A stretch of 64,000 nt of DNA from Rhizobium sp. CC-YZS058 (GTDB taxonomy: Bacteria > Pseudomonadota > Alphaproteobacteria > Rhizobiales > Rhizobiaceae), in contig NZ_JAYESJ010000001.1 in assembly GCF_034720595.1 (NCBI RefSeq), positions 3,870,001 to 3,934,000 on the forward strand, in the 5' to 3' direction. The notes below the pieces were generated by a model, which was given only the letters and a program-made list of their open reading frames with translations, was not told the origin of the DNA and did not search any database. Below are positions 55,665 to 63,842 of the stretch, piece after piece. How positions within the stretch are numbered: the first letter of the stretch is position 1; every line of letters begins with the position of its first letter. Position numbers and translations under genes: made by a program.

Positions 55665-57803
55665 TTGAGCAACGACCCCGCCACGCTCACGCGCGAGCAG
55701 CTCGAACACGAATATCGGCAGCTGAGCGCCAGGCTGGCAGGTTTGAACGGCGGGGAAGGACCGACGCCGAAGGAAGATCCGGCGCGGCGCGCCCTGTTCG
55801 AGGCGATCGACGACGGGTTCTGCATCATCGAGTTCATCGACGGGCCGCATGGACCTTTGAGCGACTATCTGCACATCGAAAGCAATTCCGGCTACGAGCG
55901 CCAGACCGGCATTCCCGATGTGGTCGGCAAGCGGCTGCGGGAGATCGAGCCCGACAATGCCGATGTCTGGCTGGATCTCTACGGGGGCGTGTTGCGGAGT
56001 GGCAAGACGGTGCGCTTCGAGCAGGAATTTGCAGCGATCGGCCGCCTTATCGAGGTTTCGGCGAGCCGGGTGGAGCCGCCAAGCCTGCGTCAGGTGTCGG
56101 TTCTCTTCCGGGACATCACCGCGCGCAGGCAGGCGGAAGATGCGCTGCGCAAGAGCGAGGCGCTGGCACGGGAGAACGTGCAGCGGGTCCAGCTTGCCAT
56201 GGCGGCCGGCGCCATCATCGGCACCTGGTCCTGGGATGTGCCAGCCAATCGGTTCACGGTCGACGAAGGCTTTGCCGCCGCCTTCGGCTTCGATCCCGCG
56301 CTCGGCCGCTCCGGGCTCAGCCTGGAGCAGGTGGTGGCGACCGTTCACCCCGACGATCAGGCCGGACTTGCCGAAGCGATCAATGCGGCGCTGGCCCGCG
56401 GCGGCCCCTATGCGCACCAGTACCGCACGCGCCGGGCAGATGGGAAATATTACTGGCTGGAAGCGAACGGCCGGGTCGATCTTTCCCCGGACGGGACGGC
56501 GCTGAGCTTCCCCGGCGTCCTGCTCGACATCGAGGGCCGCCGCTCGTTGGAGGCCGAGCGCGACCGGGCGATCGCCGCGCTGCGCACCCTGACCGACACG
56601 CTGGAACACCGGGTGGAGGAGCGCACGGCTGCGCTGCTCCAAGCCGAGGAAGCATTGCGCCAGTCCCAGAAAATGGAGGCCGTCGGCCAGCTGACGGGCG
56701 GCTTGGCGCATGATTTCAACAATATCCTCGCCAGCATTTCCGGCAGTCTCGACCTCATGAAGACCCGGCTTGCGCAGGGACGGCTGAGCGATATCGATCG
56801 CTACCTGACCGGCGCCCAGTCGGCCGTGAAGCGGGCCGCCGGGTTGACCCAGCGCCTGCTCGCCTTTTCTCGTCGCCAGACGCTCGATCCCAAGCCCTCC
56901 GACATCAACCGCGTCGTCGCCGACATGCATGATCTGATCAGCCGCAGCGTCGGCCCCGGGATCGCGATCGAAACGGTTGCCGCCGGCGGGCTTTGGACGG
57001 CGTTTGTCGATGTCGGGCAGCTGGAAAACGCGCTGCTCAACCTCTGCATCAATGCGCGCGACGCCATGCCGGACGGCGGTCGGCTGACGATCGAAACCGG
57101 AAACCGCTGGCTGGACGAGCGCGCCGCCAAGGAGCGGGGCGTGCCGCCCGGCCAATATCTCTCGCTCTGCGTCAGCGATACCGGCACCGGCATGCCGCCG
57201 GATGTGGTGGAACGCGCCTTCGACCCCTTCTTCACCACCAAGCCGATCGGCCAGGGAACCGGGCTCGGCCTGTCCATGGTCTATGGCTTTGCCGGCCAAT
57301 CCGGCGGCGCCGCGCGGATCTATTCGGAGGTCGGCAAGGGCACGATGATCTGCATCTACCTGCCGCGCCATCTGGGAGATGGCGTCGAAGCGGACCTCGT
57401 GACAGAGCTCGAGCGGCCGGCCCCTGCTGCCGGGCAGAGCACGATCCTGGTCGTGGACGACGAACCGCTCGTGCGGATGGTGGCGGTCGAAATTCTCGAG
57501 GAACTCGGCCATTCGGTGCTCGAGGCCGATGACGGCCCCTCGGCGCTGCGTGTCCTGACGGCCCGGCCCGATATCGATCTGCTGATCACCGATGTCGGCC
57601 TGCCGAACGGCATGAACGGCCGGCAGCTGGCCGATGCCGTGCGCGTGCAGCGGCCGGAGCTCAACGTTCTCTTCATCACCGGCTATGCGGAAAACGCCGT
57701 TCTCAACCACGGTCATCTGGAGCGTGGCATGCAGGTCATCACCAAACCCTTTGCCTCCGATGTCTTCGCCCGCCGGGTTGGGGAGATGCTGTCCGGCGCT
57801 TGA
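55665..57803 (+). CDS. Hybrid sensor histidine kinase with two PAS domains and a receiver
   Basis: A soluble hybrid kinase of 712 residues with the TTG start at 55665, chosen for GAAAGG eight bases upstream (an ATG at 55629 has no ribosome site). Layout: short coiled coil (EQLEHEYRQLSARLAGL), PAS 1 (~40-155, GFCIIEFIDGPHGPLSDYLHIESN), PAS 2/PAC (~175-300), coiled coil, HisKA with His349 (GGLAHDFNNILASISGSLD), HATPase with DTGTGMPPDV and GTGLGLSMVYGFAGQ, and a receiver with phosphoacceptor Asp near 643 (LLITDVGLPNGMNG). The His motif (HDFNN) is of the hybrid type found in many rhizobial kinases. Signal unknown; divergent from poxB. Confidence 0.9.
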   Translation: MSNDPATLTREQLEHEYRQLSARLAGLNGGEGPTPKEDPARRALFEAIDDGFCIIEFIDGPHGPLSDYLHIESNSGYERQTGIPDVVGKRLREIEPDNADVWLDLYGGVLRSGKTVRFEQEFAAIGRLIEVSASRVEPPSLRQVSVLFRDITARRQAEDALRKSEALARENVQRVQLAMAAGAIIGTWSWDVPANRFTVDEGFAAAFGFDPALGRSGLSLEQVVATVHPDDQAGLAEAINAALARGGPYAHQYRTRRADGKYYWLEANGRVDLSPDGTALSFPGVLLDIEGRRSLEAERDRAIAALRTLTDTLEHRVEERTAALLQAEEALRQSQKMEAVGQLTGGLAHDFNNILASISGSLDLMKTRLAQGRLSDIDRYLTGAQSAVKRAAGLTQRLLAFSRRQTLDPKPSDINRVVADMHDLISRSVGPGIAIETVAAGGLWTAFVDVGQLENALLNLCINARDAMPDGGRLTIETGNRWLDERAAKERGVPPGQYLSLCVSDTGTGMPPDVVERAFDPFFTTKPIGQGTGLGLSMVYGFAGQSGGAARIYSEVGKGTMICIYLPRHLGDGVEADLVTELERPAPAAGQSTILVVDDEPLVRMVAVEILEELGHSVLEADDGPSALRVLTARPDIDLLITDVGLPNGMNGRQLADAVRVQRPELNVLFITGYAENAVLNHGHLERGMQVITKPFASDVFARRVGEMLSGA

Positions 57804-57908
57804 GCGCGCGATTTGCCGGGAACTGTGGAACGATCTTGCCCGTCGGCAGCGTGAGGAGAGAATTTTTTCCTTGTCTCACTCGGTAAGCGCGCGATACTGT
57901 CCATCTGT

Positions 57909-58046
57909 TCTCAGGGCGGGGTGAAATTCCCCACCGGCGGTATCCGGAGATGATCCGGGAGCCCGCGAGCGCTTCCAGCAATGGAAGGTCAGCAGACCCG
58001 GTGAGAGGCCGGGGCCGACGGTATAGTCCGGATGGAAGAGGACAAG
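57909..58046 (+). promoter_or_regulatory. FMN riboswitch (RFN element) controlling ribB
   Basis: The conserved RFN sequence blocks are clear: CAGGGCGGGGTGAAATTCCC at the 5' side, then ACCGGCGGTA, the paired arm CCGGAGATGATCCGG, CAGCAGACCCGGTGAGAGGC and the closing TAGTCCGGATGGAAGAGG. It binds FMN and lowers expression of the downstream gene. After it a GC hairpin (CCGCCC at 58055 with GGGCGG at 58070) may be part of the expression platform. It begins about 105 bases after the hybrid kinase gene and belongs to ribB. Confidence 0.96.
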
Positions 58047-58162
58047 TCTGTAAACCGCCCTTGTTGCAGGGGCGGCGGCTCGGGCCTGTTCGCCCAAGGG
58101 ATGAAGAGCAGCACTTGCTGCGGTTTCACGCCGGAAACGGCTAACCCTTGAAAGGCAATGAC

Positions 58163-58786
58163 ATGACCATTTCCAAAATCGAAGAGGCGGTCGAGACGAT
58201 CGCGCGCGGCGGCATGGTTCTCGTGGTGGATGACGAGAGCCGGGAAAACGAAGGCGACATCATCGTCGCCTCCGATGCCGTCACGCCCGAAACGATCGCC
58301 TTCATGATGAAACATGCGCGCGGGCTGATCTGCGTGGCCATGGAAGGCGCGCGGCTTGATGCGCTCGATATTCCGTTGATGGTTCCGCAGAACACCGAAC
58401 TGCACAAGACGGCCTTTACCGTTTCGGTCGACTACCTGCCCTCGACGACCACGGGCATCTCCGCCTCCGACCGCGCCAACACGGTGCGGGCGCTGATGGA
58501 CCCGGCGGCGAAGCCGGCGGACTTTGCCCGTCCCGGCCACATCTTCCCGCTCCGCGCTCATCCGGGCGGCGTCGCGGCCCGTCCAGGCCACACCGAAGCC
58601 GCGGTGGAGCTCGCTCGCCTTGCCGGCCGCGCCCCGTCTGGTGTCATCTGCGAGGTGGCCAATGACGACGGCACCATGGCCCGTCTGCCGGAGCTTCTGG
58701 TTTTCGCGAAGACACATGGCATGCCGATCGTGACCATCGAGGATCTGATCGCGCATCTCTCCGATCAGACCGCCGCTGCGGCCTGA
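58163..58786 (+). CDS. ribB: 3,4-dihydroxy-2-butanone 4-phosphate synthase
   Basis: RibB makes the four-carbon unit of riboflavin from ribulose 5-phosphate. The 207-residue protein has the acidic metal/substrate loop VDDESRENEGD, the SASDRANTVRAL block, RPGHIFPLRAHPGG and the EAAVELARLAG helix; there is no fused GTP cyclohydrolase II domain. The ATG at 58163 has AAAGG eight bases upstream and is preferred over the TTG 15 bases earlier. Preceded by the FMN riboswitch and followed by a GC hairpin terminator; no other rib genes are close, so feedback acts on this one gene. Confidence 0.96.
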   Translation: MTISKIEEAVETIARGGMVLVVDDESRENEGDIIVASDAVTPETIAFMMKHARGLICVAMEGARLDALDIPLMVPQNTELHKTAFTVSVDYLPSTTTGISASDRANTVRALMDPAAKPADFARPGHIFPLRAHPGGVAARPGHTEAAVELARLAGRAPSGVICEVANDDGTMARLPELLVFAKTHGMPIVTIEDLIAHLSDQTAAAA

Positions 58787-58805
58787 TCCAGACACGAAAC
58801 CACAG

Positions 58806-58825
58806 ACGGGCGCCGCGGCGCCCGT
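58806..58825 (+). terminator. Hairpin terminator after ribB
   Basis: ACGGGCGCCG and CGGCGCCCGT form a perfect GC-rich inverted repeat ending in TTCTGCTGT, 20 bases after the ribB stop. It may serve both ribB and the convergent ghrA-like gene. Confidence 0.65.
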
Positions 58826-58840
58826 TCTGCTGTCCAGCGC

Positions 58841-59776
58841 TCAGTAGCCGCGATCCCGGTTGACCGCCTGCGGAATTGCCCCCGTCCTGCGGTAGGTCGC
58901 GATGTTGCCGGCCACCACCGCGGCGGCCGTTTTCGGGTTGGTGGGCGCGGAAATATGCGGCAGCACGGTCACCTTCGGATGGTCCCAGAGCGGACTGTCC
59001 GTGGCAAGCGGCTCGGCCTCGAAGACGTCCAGAACGGCGTGCGACAGGTGCCCCTGATCAAGCGCGGCGAGCAGCGCCGCCGTCTCGACGATCCTGCCGC
59101 GGCCGAAATTGATCAGGCTCGCCCCGCGCCGCATGCCGGCGAAGGCCCCCGCATCCAACAGTCCCTTCGTCTCCGCGGTAAGCGGAAGGAGGCAAACGAC
59201 GATATCGGCCTTTGCCAGAAGCGTCCTCAGCCCCTCCGCGCCGGCATGGCTCTCGACACCGGCAATGGCCTTCGGCGACCGCGCCCAGCCGGACACCGTG
59301 AAACCCGCCGCCTGCAGCAGCCCGGCCGCCGCGCTGCCCAGCGCTCCGAGCCCAAGCAGCCCGATCCGCAGCTCGGTCGCCGGCCGATAGGGCCGCTGTT
59401 GCCAGAGATGCACGCGTTGCTGGCTCGCATAGGCCGGCATGTCGCGCGAGAGATAGAGCGTCCAGGCCAGCACCGCCTCCGCCATGGTGCGCGCGAGCTC
59501 CGGATCGACCAGCCGCACGATGGGACGCTCAAGATCGGAGAGTTCACCGACCAGGCGCTCCACGCCGGCCCAAAGGCTGTGGATCCAACGCAAGCTCGGC
59601 AGGCGGCGCAGATCGGCCGGATCCGGATCGGCAACGATGGCGATCTCGACCTCTGCCCGCTGTGCCTCGGTGAGCGTGGCGATCGGCAGGATCGTTTCGA
59701 GCGGCATCGCATCGCGCAACACGGCAAGCCAGGCCTCTTCCTCTGCACGGGCAAGGCGGGTGATCAGCGCGATCAT
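58841..59776 (-). CDS. ghrA: Glyoxylate/hydroxypyruvate reductase A-like D-2-hydroxyacid dehydrogenase
   Basis: A 311-residue NAD(P)-dependent dehydrogenase. The nucleotide-binding Rossmann motif is GLLGLGALGSAAA in the middle, with the catalytic Arg in FGRGRIVE, the Glu in VFEAEPL and the His in VLPHISAPTNP, as in the GhrA branch. The start ATG at 59776 follows GGAG by six bases; the ATG 12 bases earlier contains that ribosome site. Substrate by family: glyoxylate and hydroxypyruvate. Confidence 0.87.
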   Translation of the reverse strand: MIALITRLARAEEEAWLAVLRDAMPLETILPIATLTEAQRAEVEIAIVADPDPADLRRLPSLRWIHSLWAGVERLVGELSDLERPIVRLVDPELARTMAEAVLAWTLYLSRDMPAYASQQRVHLWQQRPYRPATELRIGLLGLGALGSAAAGLLQAAGFTVSGWARSPKAIAGVESHAGAEGLRTLLAKADIVVCLLPLTAETKGLLDAGAFAGMRRGASLINFGRGRIVETAALLAALDQGHLSHAVLDVFEAEPLATDSPLWDHPKVTVLPHISAPTNPKTAAAVVAGNIATYRRTGAIPQAVNRDRGY

Positions 59777-59834
59777 ACGGGTCTCCATGTCTGAGCCGGA
59801 GTCTTGAGAAGAAGCAGGGTCACGACAGGCCTGC

Positions 59835-60248
59835 CTAGCGGGCGAAGACGCTGTCGAAATCCTTGAAGCCCTTGACCTCGATCGGATTGCCGCTGGGGTC
59901 GAAGAAGAACATGGTGCGCTGCTCGCCCGGTTCTCCGGCAAAGCGGATGACCGGAGGAATGTCGAAGGCGATCCCAGCCTGCGCGAGCCGCTCGGCCAGC
60001 GCCAACCAGGCGTCGAGCGGCAGGACCACACCGAGATGCGGCATCATGACGAGATGATCGCCCACTCTGCCGGTCCGCGTGACCGGGAACGGCGTGCCGA
60101 GGTGCAGCGAAATCTGGTGCCCGAAGAAATCGAAGTCCACCCAGGTCTCGGTCGAGCGCCCCTCCTCGCAACCGAGCACGCCGCCATAGAACCGCCGTGC
60201 CGCGTCGAGATCGGTCACGTGATAGGCGAGATGGAAGAGCGACTGCAT
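59835..60248 (-). CDS. VOC (glyoxalase/dioxygenase-fold) family protein
   Basis: A 137-residue VOC protein starting MQSLFHLAYHVTDLDAARRFYGGVLG with His and Glu metal-ligand candidates, followed by FDFFGHQISLHLG and MFFFDPSGNPIEVKGF, the terminal PxGxxIE motif. The ATG at 60248 follows GGAG by seven bases. The ghrA-like gene is 58 bases downstream on the same strand. The reaction is not known. Confidence 0.87.
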   Translation of the reverse strand: MQSLFHLAYHVTDLDAARRFYGGVLGCEEGRSTETWVDFDFFGHQISLHLGTPFPVTRTGRVGDHLVMMPHLGVVLPLDAWLALAERLAQAGIAFDIPPVIRFAGEPGEQRTMFFFDPSGNPIEVKGFKDFDSVFAR

Positions 60249-60317
60249 GTTGGATCTCCGAAGCAGCGAGGGCAAGCTTATCTGTAAGACGAGACTTTCT
60301 CTAAGACCAGTCTGCGG

Positions 60318-61262
60318 TCATGCCCCCGCTGTCGGCTCGAGGCCGGACAGGCGGACGGCCAGCCGATGCCGGTGTTCGATCAGCAGATCTTCCGCCGCGT
60401 CGCGGTCGATGGCGCGGAAGGTGATGCGGCTGCCGGTCGGCATCTGGGCAAGGCGAGAAAGATCGACGCTCGCCACCGTGGCGATCTTCGGATAGCCGCC
60501 GGTCGTCTGCCGCTCCGCCATCAGAACGATCGGCTTGCCGGAAGCCGGGACCTGGATCGAGCCCGCAACGGTTCCATCGGACACGATATCGTGTCCGCCG
60601 GCGGCAGGAAGCACCGGCCCGTTCAGCACCTGTGCCATGCGATCCCGGCTGGGCCCGATGGTGAAGGGTTGGGAAAGAAAGCGGGCCAGCACCGACGGAG
60701 CGAAATAGTCCTGCTGCGGCCCGAGAACGACGCGGATCGGCCCCCGGTCCCGCGGCAAGGCAGCCGAAAGGCGCATCAGCGGCGCCGCATTGGGTTCGCC
60801 GAGCGGCAGGCTGTCGCCGGCGGCGAGCTGCCGCCCCTCCAGACCGCCGAGGCCGCTGCGCAGGTGGGTGGAGCGACTGGAGAGGACCGGCGGTGTCTCG
60901 ATGCCGCCCGAAACCGCCAGCGTTCCCCAGACCGCACCTTGCAGCGCGCCTATCGTCAGTACCTCGCCCGGCTGGAGAAAGTGGCTTTCCCACGGGCGGC
61001 AGGCCCGCGCGTCGATCCGCATGTCGAGCGCGCCGCCCGTCACCGCAAAGCGGATCGGACGATCGGACGTGAAGCGGCCGCCGAAGAGTGCGAATTCCAG
61101 CGCCGCTGCCTGCTCCCCATTGCCGACCAGCAGATTGGCGAGCCGGAAGGCGGCGGGGTCCATCGGCCCGGCGCCCGACACGCCGCGATCGAGCAGCCCT
61201 GGCCGGCCAAGATCCTGGACAGTCAGCATCGGCCCCGCCTGTTCGATTGTAAGCCGGCTCAT
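60318..61262 (-). CDS. pxpC: 5-oxoprolinase subunit C (PxpC; biotin-dependent carboxyltransferase-like fold)
   Basis: A 314-residue subunit of the bacterial ATP-dependent 5-oxoprolinase PxpABC, which opens 5-oxoproline to L-glutamate. Diagnostic are GPMLTVQDLGRPGLLDRGVSGAGPMD near the start and the VPASGKPIVLMAERQTTGGYPKIATV block. The ATG at 61262 overlaps the pxpB stop by four bases (ATGA), so the two subunits are made together. Confidence 0.93.
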   Translation of the reverse strand: MSRLTIEQAGPMLTVQDLGRPGLLDRGVSGAGPMDPAAFRLANLLVGNGEQAAALEFALFGGRFTSDRPIRFAVTGGALDMRIDARACRPWESHFLQPGEVLTIGALQGAVWGTLAVSGGIETPPVLSSRSTHLRSGLGGLEGRQLAAGDSLPLGEPNAAPLMRLSAALPRDRGPIRVVLGPQQDYFAPSVLARFLSQPFTIGPSRDRMAQVLNGPVLPAAGGHDIVSDGTVAGSIQVPASGKPIVLMAERQTTGGYPKIATVASVDLSRLAQMPTGSRITFRAIDRDAAEDLLIEHRHRLAVRLSGLEPTAGA

Positions 61263-61996
61263 GATATGACATCCCATTCGGCCATGATCTCGCCCCGGGC
61301 GACGGCCTGGTCGAGCGTGGCGGCCTCCTCCGCGTCGATGGCGCGGAAGCGCACCTGGTCACCGGCTTTCAGCAGGAAGGGGTCGGGACGCGCCGGATCG
61401 AAGAGGCGCAGCGGGGTTCGCCCGATATAGCGCCAGCCGCTCGGGCCCGGCACCGAATTGATGCTTGCCTGCTGGCCGCCAATGCCGATCGCGCCCGCTT
61501 CCACCCTTTGGCGCGGCACGGCCAGGCGCGGCATGTGCAGCGCGTCCGGCAAGCCGCCGAGATAGGCGAAGCCGGGCTGGAAGCCGATCATGTAGACCCG
61601 GTAGGCCGCGCTGGCATGCAGTGCGATGAGCGCCTCCGGCGTCATGCCCTTGGCTGCAGCCAGATCATCGAGGTCGAGGCCGACCGGGCCGCCATAGAGC
61701 ACCGGCACGGTGATGCGGCGCGGGCGCTCGCGTTCCGGCAAGCCGGAGACGATCAGGCGCTCGATCACCGCCGTCAGCGCCCGCCCCCGCAGGCGACCGG
61801 GATCATAGGTGACGAGCAGAGACCGATAGGTCGGTACGGTTTCGAGCAGGCCGTCCGGCGCATGGGCTGCCAGCGCCTCCGCCAGGGCCACGACACGGCG
61901 ATTCGTCGTCGCGTCGATCTCCCGCGAGAACTCGACCGACAGTGCGCTGTCGCCGCAGGGCAGGATACGGGGACCGATCGGGCTTGCCTGCATCAT
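61259..61996 (-). CDS. pxpB: 5-oxoprolinase subunit B (PxpB)
   Basis: A 245-residue subunit with the typical ILPCGDSALSVEFSREID start, GFQPGFAYLGGLPDALHMPRL and the GAIGIGGQQASINSVPGPSGWRYIGRTPLRLFD block that precede the C-terminus in this family. GGGGAGG lies just before two adjacent ATG codons (61996 and 61993); the second has better spacing. It is divergent from pxpA with 111 bases between, an unusual split of the pxp genes. Confidence 0.93.
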   Translation of the reverse strand: MMQASPIGPRILPCGDSALSVEFSREIDATTNRRVVALAEALAAHAPDGLLETVPTYRSLLVTYDPGRLRGRALTAVIERLIVSGLPERERPRRITVPVLYGGPVGLDLDDLAAAKGMTPEALIALHASAAYRVYMIGFQPGFAYLGGLPDALHMPRLAVPRQRVEAGAIGIGGQQASINSVPGPSGWRYIGRTPLRLFDPARPDPFLLKAGDQVRFRAIDAEEAATLDQAVARGEIMAEWDVIS

Positions 61997-62107
61997 GGAT
62001 CCTCCCCTTTCATCCTCTTGGCATTTTCGCCATAGAGGAAGAGAGCGCAACCCGCATGGCCGGCTTTTCCCAGCCGGAGCGGTTGCCCCTGATGGAGGAC
62101 GAACGAG

Positions 62108-62899
62108 ATGCGCGGCATCGACCTCAACTGCGACATGGGCGAAGGATTCGGCGCCTATCGGATCGGCGACGACGCGGCGATGATGGAGATCATCACCAGC
62201 GCCAATATCGCCTGCGGCTTCCATGCCGGAGATCCGGTCGTCATGCGCGACACGATCCTCCTGGCCAAGGAAAAGGGCGTCTCGATCGGCGCGCATCCCT
62301 CCTTCATGGATCTCTACGGCTTCGGGCGGCGGCGCATCGCCGGTGAGAAGCCGGCCGATCTGGAAGCCCAGATCCTCTATCAGATTGCGGCGATCGCCGG
62401 CATGGCCAGCGCGCTCGGCTGGCCGATCAGCCATGTGAAGCCGCATGGAACGCTCTACACCATGGCGGCCGAGGACCGGACCTTGGCAGAGGCCTGCGTG
62501 CGGGCAGTCCGGGCGGTCGATTCCGGTCTCGTCTTCGTGGCCCTGCCCTTCTCCGAAAGCGTCAAGGCCGCCGAGGCTGTGGGTCTCACTATCGCTCTCG
62601 AAGTCTTCGCCGATCGCCGCTACCTCGAGACGGGCATGCTCGTGCCGCGCGGAGAGCCGGATGCCGTGATCCACGATCTCGACGAGAGCGTCGACCAGGT
62701 CCTCTCCATCGTCAAGGACGGCCGGCTGCCGACGCGGGGCGGCGGGTTCCTGCCGATCGAGGCTGCGACCATCTGCATTCACGGGGATACGCCGGGCGCA
62801 CCGGCCATCGCGGCTGCGCTTCGCACCCGCCTGCTCGCCGAGGGGCTGGATCTCGCACCCTTCGCCCGCCCGGAAAGCGAGCGGGGAGCGGGCGCATGA
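62108..62899 (+). CDS. pxpA: 5-oxoprolinase subunit A (PxpA, LamB/YcsF family)
   Basis: A 263-residue subunit. Signatures are the start IDLNCDMGEGFGAY, ITSANIACGFHAGDP, GAHPSFMDLYGFGRR, and HVKPHGTLY; the aspartate and histidine residues there are the active-site candidates. It shares a four-base overlap with the downstream D-amino acid aminotransferase gene, linking oxoproline and D-amino acid metabolism. Confidence 0.95.
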   Translation: MRGIDLNCDMGEGFGAYRIGDDAAMMEIITSANIACGFHAGDPVVMRDTILLAKEKGVSIGAHPSFMDLYGFGRRRIAGEKPADLEAQILYQIAAIAGMASALGWPISHVKPHGTLYTMAAEDRTLAEACVRAVRAVDSGLVFVALPFSESVKAAEAVGLTIALEVFADRRYLETGMLVPRGEPDAVIHDLDESVDQVLSIVKDGRLPTRGGGFLPIEAATICIHGDTPGAPAIAAALRTRLLAEGLDLAPFARPESERGAGA

Positions 62900-63750
62900 G
62901 CCGGATCGTCTATGTGAACGGCGCTTTCGTGGCCGAAGAGGCCGCCCGGATCTCCGTCTTCGATCGCGGCTTTCTCTTCGCCGATGCGATCTACGAAGTC
63001 GTGGGCGTCGTGGGCGGCAAGCTCCTCGATTATGACGGCCACGCGGCCCGGCTGCGCCGCTCGCTCGATGCCTTGTCGCTCGCCTCTCCGCTTGACGACG
63101 CGGACCTGCTGGCGCTTCACCGCGAGATCGTGAGCCGAAACCGGCTCGATGAGGGGCTGATCTACCTGCAGATCTCGCGCGGGGCGGCGGATCGGGATTT
63201 CGCATATCCGATGAAGGCCGACCCGACGCTGGTGCTCTTCACGCAGGCAAAGGCGGTGCTCGCCAATCCGAAGGTCGAAACCGGCATTGCCGTTGTTCTG
63301 GTGCCCGACCTGCGCTGGGCGCGGCGCGACATCAAGACCGTGCAATTGCTCTACCCCTCCATGGCCAAGATGGAGGCCGCGCGGCACGGAGCCGACGACG
63401 CCTGGATGGTGGAAGACGGCCTCGTCACCGAGGCGAGCTCCGCCAATGCCCATATCGTCGACCGCGCCGGCACATTGATCACCCGCCCGCTCTCCGAGGC
63501 CATCCTGCACGGCATTACCCGGCTCAGCATTCTCGACATTGCTCGTGGCATGGGCGTTGCGGTCGAGGAACGCGCCTTTTCGCCGGAAGAGGCGAAGGAC
63601 GCCGCCGAGGCCTTCATCACCTCCGCCACCAGCTTCGCCCTTCCGGTGACCCGGATCGATGGAAACCCGGTCGGCGATGGCCGACCGGGTCCGATCACAC
63701 GGGCGCTGCGACAGGCCTATATCGTGGCGAAGCTGCAGACGGCGATCTAG
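62896..63750 (+). CDS. dat: D-amino-acid aminotransferase (class IV PLP aminotransferase)
   Basis: A 284-residue fold-type IV enzyme, commonly a D-alanine aminotransferase, which makes D-glutamate from 2-oxoglutarate. The PLP lysine is in RRDIKTVQLLYP, the conserved EASSANAHIV follows, and VFDRGFLFADAIYEVVGVVGG is the N-terminal signature (Tyr and Glu of the substrate side). Full family length. A branched-chain aminotransferase is less likely because the DIKT context and FADAIYE start match Dat. Confidence 0.88.
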   Translation: MSRIVYVNGAFVAEEAARISVFDRGFLFADAIYEVVGVVGGKLLDYDGHAARLRRSLDALSLASPLDDADLLALHREIVSRNRLDEGLIYLQISRGAADRDFAYPMKADPTLVLFTQAKAVLANPKVETGIAVVLVPDLRWARRDIKTVQLLYPSMAKMEAARHGADDAWMVEDGLVTEASSANAHIVDRAGTLITRPLSEAILHGITRLSILDIARGMGVAVEERAFSPEEAKDAAEAFITSATSFALPVTRIDGNPVGDGRPGPITRALRQAYIVAKLQTAI

Positions 63751-63842
63751 AAGGGACTCTGCGCCATCCCGCTCTCAAGCGCAGCGGCTGGTGGCTGCGG
63801 GTCGCTGATCGGCGAAGGGCCACCGACCCGGAGCCGAGCCCT

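Noticed and set aside
55632..57716. 694-codon frame opposite the hybrid kinase
   Set aside because: Antisense shadow of a complete multi-domain kinase; no ribosome site or motif.
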